A DNA stretch of 64,000 nucleotides from Lactiplantibacillus plajomi (GTDB taxonomy: Bacteria > Bacillota > Bacilli > Lactobacillales > Lactobacillaceae): the NCBI RefSeq assembly GCF_005405405.1, contig NZ_BJDZ01000007.1, positions 60,990 to 124,989 of the forward strand. Reading direction: 5' to 3'. This document shows, piece by piece, positions 53,552-61,193 of this stretch. The position numbers and the translations under genes are program-made. Every line of letters starts with the position of its first letter. Position 1 is the stretch's first letter. Below the pieces are notes generated by a model. It had not been told where the DNA came from. It did not search any database and saw nothing but the letters and a program-made list of their open reading frames with translations.

Positions 53552-54649
53552 ATGAAAAAGTTTGTAAAAGTACTTAGTTTTCTAGGCTTGCTAGGCTTAC
53601 TAGTTGGCGGCCTGAGTGCCTGTGGTAAGCAAGCCGCAACGTCTAAATCGAGTGATTCGGGGTATACCCGTTCAATCAATAAGGGGCTCGACGCGGTGGC
53701 GGAAAATAAATTCGACAAAGCGCTCACCTACTTTGACAATGCGTTAACGCAAAAGCCTAAGGATCGTAAGGCCAAGGCCTACCGCGACCAAACGCAAGCC
53801 TACGTTGATACCCAGTCTCAGCTCAAGGATGGGGACGTTGAAAAGGCGGTCACGACGGTCACAACCGGTAGTAAGATTACCAACGGGGCTCGGAGTTTGA
53901 CGACTAAGTTAGCGGCCTTAAAAAAGACTGCCAAGGCGGATTTAGACGAATACCAACAACTTGACAAGGACGTGACCACCCAACTGAAGGTGACGGATGG
54001 ACAGTACGATGAGGCCGTCATTAAGCAATGCAAGGCTATTGATTGGGACAAGCAACCGTACTTGAAAAAGTTGAAGGCTAACGTTAATAAACTGTTGAAA
54101 CAAGCGGATCAAACCGATAATTCCAGCAGTTCTAGCAGCTCAGCCACAAGTTCGAGCGCGGCGGATACGAAGGTGAGCGCGGCCGACCATAAGCAGGCGG
54201 AACAGATGCGTCGGAATATCTTCAAAGCTGATCAAGGTAAGTACGTCTGGAGTGAACTGGAAAAGGTGCCGGACAGCTTTATTTTGAAAGCTGAAAAACA
54301 GTCCGAAGATGCTGGAAGCGACGTCGGCTATACTGGTAAAATTATTGCCAAGCAGTATCCGAATATTAAAGCATATACGGGAGCATCAACTGATGACCCT
54401 AACTCACCGGGGGCCAAAGCCTATTTAAACGCTGATGAAGCTAAACAGGAATTAGGCGCATTAGATTTTTATAATAAGAATAAGTCCCGTATTGAAATTA
54501 CCGGTCAAGAGAAAGGTAATGATGCTTGGACATTTACTTGGAGTTTCAAGGGTGGCAGTATGGGTGGAACGTTCACCGTTGAGAATAAGGGGATTGTTTC
54601 AGCAACTAGTTCTAATGGTGATGATATCGAAACGGCTAACTGGAGATAA
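53552..54649 (+). CDS. Lipoprotein with TPR-like helices and C-terminal beta domain
   Basis: 365 aa. The signal peptide MKKFVKVLSFLGLLGLLVGG ends in lipobox LSAC. Residues 40-190 contain TPR-like helices (NKGLDAVAENKFDKALTYF). A long serine tract separates them from a C-terminal domain (about 210-365) ending in beta strands (WTFTWSFKGGSMGGTFTVEN). The helical part resembles the protein at 11332. GGAGGAG lies 10 nt before the ATG; a TATAAT lies at 53510-53515. Confidence 0.75.
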   Translation: MKKFVKVLSFLGLLGLLVGGLSACGKQAATSKSSDSGYTRSINKGLDAVAENKFDKALTYFDNALTQKPKDRKAKAYRDQTQAYVDTQSQLKDGDVEKAVTTVTTGSKITNGARSLTTKLAALKKTAKADLDEYQQLDKDVTTQLKVTDGQYDEAVIKQCKAIDWDKQPYLKKLKANVNKLLKQADQTDNSSSSSSSATSSSAADTKVSAADHKQAEQMRRNIFKADQGKYVWSELEKVPDSFILKAEKQSEDAGSDVGYTGKIIAKQYPNIKAYTGASTDDPNSPGAKAYLNADEAKQELGALDFYNKNKSRIEITGQEKGNDAWTFTWSFKGGSMGGTFTVENKGIVSATSSNGDDIETANWR

Positions 54650-54660
54650 ATAGTAATTAG

Positions 54661-54695
54661 ATACCAAACGGTTGACCAGCCGCTTGGTATTTTTA
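54661..54695 (+). terminator. Terminator
   Basis: ATACCAAACGG and CCGCTTGGTAT with one mismatch; TTTTTAT follows. Confidence 0.8.
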
Positions 54696-54773
54696 TATTG
54701 AAGACTTACCGGGTTATGCAAATATTAATTCCCTGTTAAAACGACTAATCAGTTATGATATTATTATAATTAT

Positions 54774-54814
54774 ACTCATTAAAACTATTTAATTATGGAA
54801 TAGTTTTAATGAGT
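54774..54814 (+). promoter_or_regulatory. 16-bp inverted repeat in leader of 54856 gene
   Basis: ACTCATTAAAACTATT and AATAGTTTTAATGAGT are exact complements around a 9-nt loop, 42 bp before the ATG. TATAAT at 54765-54770 lies just upstream, so the stem would be in the 5' leader; it ends in AAATTTTT. It may work as an attenuator or operator. Confidence 0.6.
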
Positions 54815-54855
54815 AAATTTTTCGAATGTTAATTAGTATTTTAGGGGGAACATCG

Positions 54856-56136
54856 ATGTCAGACACAAAGTTTTGTATTAATTGTGGGAAATCAATTCCC
54901 GAAGAGGCCACCTTTTGTCCGTTTTGCGGTGCAACGCAGGAAAAGTCGACGACGGCGGAGCAACAGCCAAGTCCTGAACTGTTGACGATGAATAATGCAC
55001 CTAAACAGCCGGACCGGACGAACATGTGGACGGCTTTAAAGTTGGGTGCCCGGCAAACGTTTACCTGGGCACAGCGGATTTCGCGGCCTCAGTATTGGTG
55101 GCTTTATCTAGATTTAGTGATTATTAGTTTAATTGTTAATATTATTTTGGGTGTTGCGGTTTACGACTATCCCGCAATTGAATTCGCGCCATTTCATATG
55201 GAAATTAGAAAAGTACTATTATTACTCATTTATGCCGTTCTAATGTCGTGGATGTCGATTATGCAATTTACGGCGACCGTCCGGCGGTTACATGACACCA
55301 ATCGCTCGGCGCATTACTTATGGTTAGCACTTGTCCCGCTTGTTGGACCAATTTTGGTGATTGTCTTTTTATGCCAACGGTCACAAGTAGCTGGTGTGCG
55401 GTTTGATAAAACCCCACTTTCGGCAAAACCGTGGACCAAAACGTGGTGGACTTGGTGTATTTTAGCGGTCGTTTCGTTGGTATACGCTACTAACACGGAT
55501 TGGTTGAGCTACGTCACAACGTATGGTGATAGCTATCAAAGTGAGTCGGTTGCAGCGGATTCAACCGATAGCAGTGACGATGATTCGGATTATTCGGACA
55601 GTGATGATGACGATTTTGACGACGAAGACGATTCGGATACCGATTCAAGCGACGATAGCGATAGTATTACGGTTGGTGATGACTCAATTGATATTGATGA
55701 TCAGCAAACGTATACGGCATCAATCAGTGATAGCAGCTGGGCTAATTCGACTTTCAAAATTGATGAAGTTACCGTTTATAAGACGGACGGGTCTTATACC
55801 AGTGGCAGTGGTAGCGATAAGGAAGAATTCAATGGGATCGTTAAAGTTCACATGAATATTCATGCTGGGCAGGATATTTCCGCTTATCCGACCCAGGGTG
55901 AACTTAGTACCAATGACGGCCAACAAGTCGATGCCGATTATGACAGTGATGACTTTGATGGTGATTTAAATAGCGGGACTAATTCGGATGGTGATGTTTA
56001 CTTCTTATTACCAAAATTAGCTAAAGTTAGTGATATAACCAGTGTTCGGTTGAAGTGGGATGCGAGTTATGAAACTGACGATTATGATGACGATAACGAT
56101 TTTAAAACCTTTGATACGACTATCAACTTAAATTAA
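54856..56136 (+). CDS. Zinc-ribbon, DUF805 membrane domain and acidic exported domain
   Basis: 426 aa from ATG 54856 behind AGGGGGAA. Order: zinc ribbon (FCINCGKSIPEEATFCPFCG), a linker, a DUF805-like four-segment membrane domain (about 65-200, with SRPQYWWLYLDLVIISLI and TVRRLHDTNRSAHYLWLALV), and another membrane segment. An Asp/Ser-rich stretch (about 235-285) leads to a DUF5067/DUF4352-like exported domain (STFKIDEVTVYKTDGSY). The domain mix is unusual and suggests a sensor of the envelope state. Confidence 0.75.
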   Translation: MSDTKFCINCGKSIPEEATFCPFCGATQEKSTTAEQQPSPELLTMNNAPKQPDRTNMWTALKLGARQTFTWAQRISRPQYWWLYLDLVIISLIVNIILGVAVYDYPAIEFAPFHMEIRKVLLLLIYAVLMSWMSIMQFTATVRRLHDTNRSAHYLWLALVPLVGPILVIVFLCQRSQVAGVRFDKTPLSAKPWTKTWWTWCILAVVSLVYATNTDWLSYVTTYGDSYQSESVAADSTDSSDDDSDYSDSDDDDFDDEDDSDTDSSDDSDSITVGDDSIDIDDQQTYTASISDSSWANSTFKIDEVTVYKTDGSYTSGSGSDKEEFNGIVKVHMNIHAGQDISAYPTQGELSTNDGQQVDADYDSDDFDGDLNSGTNSDGDVYFLLPKLAKVSDITSVRLKWDASYETDDYDDDNDFKTFDTTINLN

Positions 56137-56142
56137 ATGTAG

Positions 56143-56178
56143 ACCACTCAACGAGCGCCAACTCGTTGGGTGGTTTTG
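56143..56178 (+). terminator. Terminator
   Basis: ACCACTCAACGAG and CTCGTTGGGTGGT (one mismatch), followed by TTTTG. Confidence 0.8.
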
Positions 56179-56218
56179 TGTATTTTAGACAACCAACTAA
56201 CGTAACTAAGGGTTAGGG

Positions 56219-56279
56219 TTGTCACGACAATTAGGACGGTGTATGATAAGCATAATTAATGAGTGAGTGGTCACTCATT
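56219..56279 (+). promoter_or_regulatory. Promoter and TetR operator of ABC exporter operon
   Basis: TTGTCA (56219-56224), 17 bp, TATGAT (56242-56247). Directly downstream lies AATGAGTGA-GTGG-TCACTCATT (56258-56279), a perfect 9-bp inverted repeat. This is the type of site bound by TetR-family repressors, and the TetR gene is the last gene of this operon. Confidence 0.8.
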
Positions 56280-56299
56280 TTAAAAGGGAGTGATCAATA

Positions 56300-57043
56300 A
56301 TGTCACAAAATTACGTTGAAGCCCGCCAGGTGAGTAAACGGTTTGGTCAGCACCAAGTGTTGAACCAGATTGATCTGACTTTACCAGCTGGGATGATATA
56401 CGGCCTGATTGGACCGTCTGGTGCGGGAAAGACCACCTTAATCAAAAATATTTTGGGGATGGAGGCAGTCGATGGTGGGACTGTTCAAGTGATGGGGGTA
56501 ACCATGCCAAATCGACCGGTGATGGCGAAGATTGGCTACATGGCACAGAGCGATGCGTTGTACGAAACGTTGACTGGTCGGGAAAATTTAACCTTTTTTG
56601 GTCAGTTAATGAGCGTCCCTAAGGCTAAGTTACAACAGATGATTGCTTATACGGCGCGGTTGGTTAATTTGACCACCCAGTTGGATCAAAGGGTCAGTGG
56701 CTATTCGGGCGGGATGAAACGCCGGTTGTCGTTGGCCATTGCGTTGATTCAGGACCCACCACTGTTAGTGTTGGACGAACCGACCGTGGGGATTGACCCG
56801 GAGCTGCGCCAACAAATTTGGGCCGAGCTGAATAAACTTAAAGCGACCGGCAAGTCCATGTTAGTGACGACCCACGTCATGGACGAAGCGGAACGCTGTG
56901 ATTATTTAATGTTGATCCGGCACGGGGTTGCGCTGGCGCAGGGAACCCCGACGGAATTGAAACGGCGTTATCAAGTTGAGACGATTGAACAGGTCTTTTT
57001 GAAAGCGGGGCGGTTGCAAGATGCGAACAATGGCAATTATTAA
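56300..57043 (+). CDS. ABC exporter ATP-binding protein
   Basis: A 247-aa ATPase of the drug-export type: Walker A GLIGPSGAGKTTLIKN, Q-loop GYMAQSDALYETLTGRENL, signature YSGGMKRRLSLAIAL, Walker B LLVLDEPTVGIDPELR and switch THVMDEAERC. It is the motor of the exporter formed with the 57021 permease. GGGAGTG ribosome binding site. Confidence 0.93.
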   Translation: MSQNYVEARQVSKRFGQHQVLNQIDLTLPAGMIYGLIGPSGAGKTTLIKNILGMEAVDGGTVQVMGVTMPNRPVMAKIGYMAQSDALYETLTGRENLTFFGQLMSVPKAKLQQMIAYTARLVNLTTQLDQRVSGYSGGMKRRLSLAIALIQDPPLLVLDEPTVGIDPELRQQIWAELNKLKATGKSMLVTTHVMDEAERCDYLMLIRHGVALAQGTPTELKRRYQVETIEQVFLKAGRLQDANNGNY

Positions 57044-58268
57044 ACGGGTTTTAACCCAAATGATTCGGGATAAAAGGACCTTGGCGCTAATGTTTCTAGC
57101 ACCACTATTAATTATGACCTTGATGTATTTCCTATTTCAAAGCAATACGACTCAAGTCGCGAGCCTGGGCACTCATAACGTGGATCAGCAAGTGCTTAAA
57201 AATATCCGCACGCGCCACGTTAAAGTTGAAAAGTACGCGACGGCGGCTCCGGCCAAGACGATGATCAAGCGCCACGACTTAGACGGTTACTTAACGCAAA
57301 AGGGGTCGACGTTAACGGTGACGTATGCGAACAGTAACCCGACTAATACGTCCCTCATTAAAGCAGCTCTCCAGAGTGGGTTGGTTAAACTAAAGATGAA
57401 GTCGTTAGTTGCGGTGACCAAAACGCAAAAACGAGCGTTAACGCGGCAACAAGCTGCGTTGGCGAAAGTCACCCAGCAACGTGTTCAGGAAAAAACGGCG
57501 CGGTTGAAGACGGCGATTGCCCAGGCTAAAGCGAGCGGCGATACCGCCACAGTCACGCGGTTGCAACAACGGCTGAGGCAGGTCACCCAGCCGGCAACGC
57601 CAGCTAAAGCGCAACAACCGACCAAGTATACGACAACGGCTGATTACGTTTATGGTGACAATAACGCGACGTTTTTTGAAAACTTTTTACCAGTCTTTCT
57701 CGGGTTCTTTGTCTTTTTCTTTGTTTTCCTGATATCGGGGATCTCATTACTTAATGAACGAACGACGGGAACGTTAAGTCGGCTATTGGCAACGCCGATT
57801 CGCCGGGGTGAAATTATTTGTGGGTACTTAGTTGGTTACGGGATATTTGCCGTCATTCAGACCGTCATTACGGTCCTGTTCTCGACACTGGTCTTTCACA
57901 TTCAGCTGGTTGGGAGTATCTGGCTAGTTTTCTTGATCAACCTATTATTAGCGCTAGTGGCCCTGACCCTGGGGATTTTTATTTCAACGTTTGCTAATTC
58001 GGAGTTTCAGATGATCCAGTTTATTCCGCTGATCGTGGTGCCCCAAATTTTCTTTGCCGGGTTGATTCCGGTTGCGGGGATGGCACCGTGGCTGCAAGTG
58101 GTTGCCCACGTGATGCCCCTTTATTATGGTGCCAACGCACTGACTGACGTCATGACTAAGGGGGCGTCGTTGAGCGAGATTAGCATTAACCTGCTGATTT
58201 TGGTAGGCTTTATGGTGGCATTGACAATTTTGAACATCGTTGGAATGAAACGATACCGGAAAGTGTGA
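57021..58268 (+). CDS. ABC-2 type exporter permease
   Basis: A 415-aa permease with one N-terminal segment, a large extracytoplasmic domain (about 40-210, with a coiled-coil-like Gln/Ala/Arg stretch) and five to six C-terminal segments (LLNERTTGTLSRLLATPIRR between them). This is the YhgE/DrrB-like layout. It overlaps the ATPase gene by 23 nt. Confidence 0.88.
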   Translation: MRTMAIIKRVLTQMIRDKRTLALMFLAPLLIMTLMYFLFQSNTTQVASLGTHNVDQQVLKNIRTRHVKVEKYATAAPAKTMIKRHDLDGYLTQKGSTLTVTYANSNPTNTSLIKAALQSGLVKLKMKSLVAVTKTQKRALTRQQAALAKVTQQRVQEKTARLKTAIAQAKASGDTATVTRLQQRLRQVTQPATPAKAQQPTKYTTTADYVYGDNNATFFENFLPVFLGFFVFFFVFLISGISLLNERTTGTLSRLLATPIRRGEIICGYLVGYGIFAVIQTVITVLFSTLVFHIQLVGSIWLVFLINLLLALVALTLGIFISTFANSEFQMIQFIPLIVVPQIFFAGLIPVAGMAPWLQVVAHVMPLYYGANALTDVMTKGASLSEISINLLILVGFMVALTILNIVGMKRYRKV

Positions 58269-58273
58269 TTACG

Positions 58274-58918
58274 ATGGAACATCCACGGATACGCGACTAT
58301 TTTAATCAAAATCTGGAAGCGGCCCAGGACGTGACGCCCAAGCAACGGGCCATTTTACAAGCTAGTTTGGATTTATTCGCCGAAAAGGGGTTTCAGCAAA
58401 CCAGTACGAGTGACATCGCGCGCCGTGCCGGGGTGGCGGAAGGAACGGTCTATCGGCGTTACCGAACCAAAGAAGCGTTACGAGTCGCCGTATTAGCACC
58501 AATTTTGACCCACGTCGCACCGAGCCTGGCAAGCGATTTTTCCAATGACGAGTTGAGGCAACGGTATTCCAGCTTGCGGGCCTTCTTAACGGCTATCTAC
58601 GACGACCGGGTCGCCTTTGTCTTGGCTAACCAGCGTGAAATCAAGGTCATTTTGGAAATGGTGGCTTTTGATCAAGACCGCCGCGATACTGTGATTCGGC
58701 GGGTGGCCCCGGTCGTGGTTCAGCAAATGGCGGGAGTACTCAAGCAATTACGGCAGGATGGCTTATTGGTCGCCTGGCCCGATGACCTCGTGATCCAGAC
58801 CATCTTATCAATGATTGGTGGCGAATTGGTCCGGACGGCGTTAAATTTGGCGGGGGCGAATCGGCAACGTGAACGGGCCCAGATTTTAGAAGTGTTGGTC
58901 AAAACGTTAACGCCGTGA
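58274..58918 (+). CDS. TetR family transcriptional regulator
   Basis: A 214-aa repressor: N-terminal HTH (ILQASLDLFAEKGFQQTSTS, DIARRAGVAEGTVYRRYRTK), then a helical ligand domain. It follows the exporter genes with ATG 58274, 5 nt after the permease stop (GTG 58265 is also in frame). It most likely represses its own operon through the inverted repeat at 56258-56279. Confidence 0.92.
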   Translation: MEHPRIRDYFNQNLEAAQDVTPKQRAILQASLDLFAEKGFQQTSTSDIARRAGVAEGTVYRRYRTKEALRVAVLAPILTHVAPSLASDFSNDELRQRYSSLRAFLTAIYDDRVAFVLANQREIKVILEMVAFDQDRRDTVIRRVAPVVVQQMAGVLKQLRQDGLLVAWPDDLVIQTILSMIGGELVRTALNLAGANRQRERAQILEVLVKTLTP

Positions 58919-58920
58919 TG

Positions 58921-58956
58921 CCGTTGACTAAGTTTAGTCAGCTCAACGGATTGCTT
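58921..58956 (+). terminator. Terminator after TetR gene
   Basis: CCGTTGACTAA and TTAGTC...TCAACGG form a stem with a 3-nt bulge, followed by TTGCTTTTT. Confidence 0.6.
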
Positions 58957-58978
58957 TTTCTAAAATAAGTGGTACACT
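58951..58978 (+). promoter_or_regulatory. Putative promoter of the first leader RNA
   Basis: TTGCTT (58951-58956), 16 bp and TACACT (58973-58978), 25 nt upstream of the conserved leader. Confidence 0.5.
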
Positions 58979-59002
58979 AAGTTCAATTAAATAAATCGTT
59001 TG

Positions 59003-59088
59003 AATATCAAGAGTCTGGCGAGTGGCTGCACACAGTGACCCAGCGGCAACGTACAATAATGCAACGTGCCCCAATGTAGGTGGATATT
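59003..59088 (+). ncRNA. S-box (SAM riboswitch)-like leader RNA, copy 1
   Basis: An 86-nt element closed by AATATC/GATATT (P1). After P1 it reads AAGAG, a K-turn-like arm CTGG...GTGA..CCAG, then P3 GGC-AA-CGT paired with ACG-T-GCC, then CCAAT. ATCAAGAG, GTGA, CGGCAAC and GTGCC..AAT occur in the same order and spacing as in SAM-I riboswitches, including the AA/U internal loop of P3 that contacts SAM. P4 is missing, so it would be a shortened or variant form. A near-identical copy lies at 59376. It is followed by a terminator and a small gene. Confidence 0.6.
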
Positions 59089-59102
59089 CTCTAAGGTCGA
59101 CG

Positions 59103-59130
59103 CCGCCTGGAGAAATCCAGACGGTTTTTT
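59103..59130 (+). terminator. Terminator (expression platform) of leader copy 1
   Basis: CCGCCTGGA and TCCAGACGG with a 4-nt loop and TTTTTT, 15 nt after the leader element and 17 nt before the ribosome binding site of the 59161 gene. Confidence 0.85.
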
Positions 59131-59160
59131 AATTAAATTCGAACTTAGGAGGATATTAAG

Positions 59161-59352
59161 ATGATCACAGTTGAACGAGTGGACCAATTATTTAAAGACG
59201 AGGTGGCGGCGCAGCCGAGTGACTGGCACGACTTTGCCATCCAAACGTACGCGCAGTGGTTAGTGGCGGCGGAAACGAGCAGTGACAAGCGGACGCAACT
59301 TTCACGCCAAATTGAAGGAATCGAACGGTTGCGAAACAATTCTAAAAAGTAA
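59161..59352 (+). CDS. Small helical protein of unknown function (63 aa)
   Basis: Starts at ATG 59161 behind AGGAGG (8 nt). The product MITVERVDQLFKDEVAAQPS, DWHDFAIQTYAQWLVAAETS is predicted to be three helices. It is related to the N-terminal half of the 59535 protein (MLTIEAVNTRLKQEA). No membrane segment or metal site. Its mRNA begins with the S-box-like leader, so its expression probably responds to a small molecule. Confidence 0.7.
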   Translation: MITVERVDQLFKDEVAAQPSDWHDFAIQTYAQWLVAAETSSDKRTQLSRQIEGIERLRNNSKK

Positions 59353-59375
59353 TCGACAAATTGAATAACGGCTTG

Positions 59376-59461
59376 AATATCAAGAGTCTGGTGAGTGGCT
59401 ACACACGGTGATCCAGCGGCAACGTACAGCAATGCAACGTGCCCCAATGTAGACGGATATT
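59376..59461 (+). ncRNA. S-box (SAM riboswitch)-like leader RNA, copy 2
   Basis: 86 nt, the same length as copy 1, with 8 differences, all transitions; P1 and P3 arms and CGGCAACGT are identical. Most changes lie in loops. The same P1, K-turn-like arm, P3 with AA/U loop and AAT follow. It lies 24 nt after the stop of the 59161 gene and is again followed by a terminator. Confidence 0.6.
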
Positions 59462-59473
59462 CTTCGAGAGGGG

Positions 59474-59506
59474 CGTCGCTTGGAGAATTTCCGGGCGACG
59501 TTTTTT
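59474..59506 (+). terminator. Terminator (expression platform) of leader copy 2
   Basis: CGTCGC and GCGACG with an inner GGA/TCC stem and TTTTTT. Its sequence differs from the first terminator while the leader is conserved. Confidence 0.85.
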
Positions 59507-59534
59507 AGACGAATGAATTTAGGAGGAAAATATT

Positions 59535-59987
59535 ATGTTAACAATTGAAGCAGTCAATACACGGTTAAAACAGGAAGCAACCTTTACCCCGCGGTCTTAC
59601 GAGGCGCGCACGTACAAACAATTGGTCGTACTGACTTGTCAGCATTACTTGCGGGTGGCGGACCAAGCTGACGAGCAGACGCTTGAACGTCTGACGCAAC
59701 GACTGGCAGCTTTAGACCAATTGGAACAACAAGATACGGCGGCGGTTGAAGAGCGTCAACGTACGATTGAAAAGGCCCCGGTACGGAAATCGGAATTGAA
59801 TGTGGACCAGGTCAACCAACTGTTTAACCACGCAACCGAAACGGGCAACGGGGCGTTGATTAAGGCGACGACCAAGTGGTTAGCGATTTATGACCGTCAG
59901 CCGCACGCCATGGCTGAAGCTAGACTACGGAAAGCGAAGTTAGACGACGTTACGGCAACCTTACACGAATTGACGCAACGGCAGTAG
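59535..59987 (+). CDS. Helical protein of unknown function with two related halves (150 aa)
   Basis: Starts at ATG 59535 behind AGGAGG. The first half (MLTIEAVNTRLKQEATFTPR, YKQLVVLTCQHYLRVADQAD) and second half (LNVDQVNQLFNHATETGNGA, TTKWLAIYDRQP) each resemble the 63-aa protein at 59161. This suggests duplication of one small helical unit. A charged stretch joins them (about 65-85). Soluble, no known domain. It is controlled by the second S-box-like leader. Confidence 0.7.
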   Translation: MLTIEAVNTRLKQEATFTPRSYEARTYKQLVVLTCQHYLRVADQADEQTLERLTQRLAALDQLEQQDTAAVEERQRTIEKAPVRKSELNVDQVNQLFNHATETGNGALIKATTKWLAIYDRQPHAMAEARLRKAKLDDVTATLHELTQRQ

Positions 59988-60016
59988 GAAAAATTTAGCT
60001 GTCAATCGGATTCAGT

Positions 60017-60057
60017 TCAAAAGCAGTCGGCGCTTTTTAAAGGCCGGCTGCTTTTGA
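60017..60057. terminator. Bidirectional terminator
   Basis: TCAAAAGCAGTCGGC and GCCGGCTGCTTTTGA (one mismatch) around an 11-nt loop. Confidence 0.85.
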
Positions 60058-60063
60058 CAATGG

Positions 60064-60576
60064 TTAGTTTTTCAGTGGTGATCGGAGCCTCTTGATCTGG
60101 CGGGTCAAACAAGTGAAGTTAATGACGTAGACAATCACTAATACCAGCGGGAGGATGAAACTAAAGGCCACAAAGCCAAGTGGTACTAGGATGGCTAACG
60201 CAATGATGAGGCAGAATAGCCCGAAGATCGTCCACCGGTTGCGCAGGCGTTGCAGGAGTTCGATTTTGGTCTGGTTATCCGAGTAAAGGCGGGCGTGCTC
60301 GTCGGGATGGTAAAGGTAGAGCCATTTTCCGTTCAAAATGGGGTAGTCGGTCAGTAGTTCCCACCCGGCTTCGCGGGTAATGGCGAGGTAGTCGTCGACA
60401 TCGGCATCTAGTTGGTAGTCGAGTTGGACGGTCCCGGGACGGGGGGCCGTCGCTTCAAAGGTTTCGGTAACCCCGGTCGTACGCACGAGGACGTTGCCCT
60501 GATGAATCATCTGGGTCATGTAGCGCGCTTCCTTATCGGCTTGCCAAACAGTAAAAATCTTATGCTTTTTCAGCAT
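60064..60576 (-). CDS. DUF2812-like membrane protein
   Basis: A 170-aa protein. The N-terminal soluble part has YLAITREAGWELLTDY, typical of DUF2812, and two membrane segments follow (IFGLFCLIIALAILVPLGFV, FILPLVLVIVYVINF). DUF2812 proteins are usually encoded next to PadR regulators, as here: it overlaps the padR gene by 17 nt. Confidence 0.8.
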   Translation of the reverse strand: MLKKHKIFTVWQADKEARYMTQMIHQGNVLVRTTGVTETFEATAPRPGTVQLDYQLDADVDDYLAITREAGWELLTDYPILNGKWLYLYHPDEHARLYSDNQTKIELLQRLRNRWTIFGLFCLIIALAILVPLGFVAFSFILPLVLVIVYVINFTCLTRQIKRLRSPLKN

Positions 60577-60856
60577 GGTTAAGCACCTCCGCGTTATTTA
60601 GTAATTCTTGTAACCGTTGTTGTTCGCGTTGTAGTTGTTGACGCCCAGCCGCGGTAACTTGGTACTTTTTCTTACTCTCCGTGGCGGAGACCAATTCGAT
60701 TAAATCAGCCTGGCGGAATTTTTTAAGTGTCCCGTAAACTGTACCAGCACCGAGGATGATCCGGTTATTGGTAATGGCCTGAACGTGTTGAATAATGCCG
60801 TAACCGTGGCGGGGTTCTAGTAACGACAACAGAATGTAAAAAGCCGTTTCTGTCAT
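60560..60856 (-). CDS. PadR family transcriptional regulator
   Basis: A 98-aa regulator from ATG 60856 (AAGGAGG upstream). The PadR winged helix is clear: TETAFYILLSLLEPRHGYGI, then ILGAGTVYGTLKKFRQADLI and a C-terminal dimer helix. It controls the DUF2812 gene and probably itself through the direct repeats at 60875-60922. The frame extends upstream to 60934 but that part runs through the operator. Confidence 0.9.
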   Translation of the reverse strand: MTETAFYILLSLLEPRHGYGIIQHVQAITNNRIILGAGTVYGTLKKFRQADLIELVSATESKKKYQVTAAGRQQLQREQQRLQELLNNAEVLNHAEKA

Positions 60857-60874
60857 GGTAGTGCCTCCTTGATA

Positions 60875-60922
60875 TATCGTATCGTGATATATTGATACTA
60901 TATGTATCGTATCATGATATAT
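60875..60922 (-). promoter_or_regulatory. Two 18-bp direct repeats, candidate PadR operators
   Basis: TATCGTATCGTGATATAT (60875-60892) and TATCGTATCATGATATAT (60905-60922) differ at one base and are 30 bp apart. They lie just upstream of the padR ribosome binding site and cover its promoter. Confidence 0.75.
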
Positions 60923-61193
60923 GGGCGCCGTCAAAAAGAAAGTGGTTGGAACGAGTGAAACTTATCCACTGTGGATAAATGATGATCGTCAAACTTTCCA
61001 CAAGGTCTGAACAACTTCCGGGTATGACTGCAAATAGTGGTCATATTTGCGGTAGTTAACAGGTGATAAGCCGGAAAAGCGGGATTATTAGTGAGAATAT
61101 GTCATTGTTAAGGTGTGAAACCTATAATGAACGTGGGGATAATTACGGGGATAACTTTTACCAAAAGGATGGCTTATCTAACGGAGGAGACCT

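Noticed and set aside
59003..59461. Insertion-type repeat element
   Set aside because: No target duplication or terminal ends; each copy is placed exactly before a terminator and ribosome binding site, which suits a leader RNA better.
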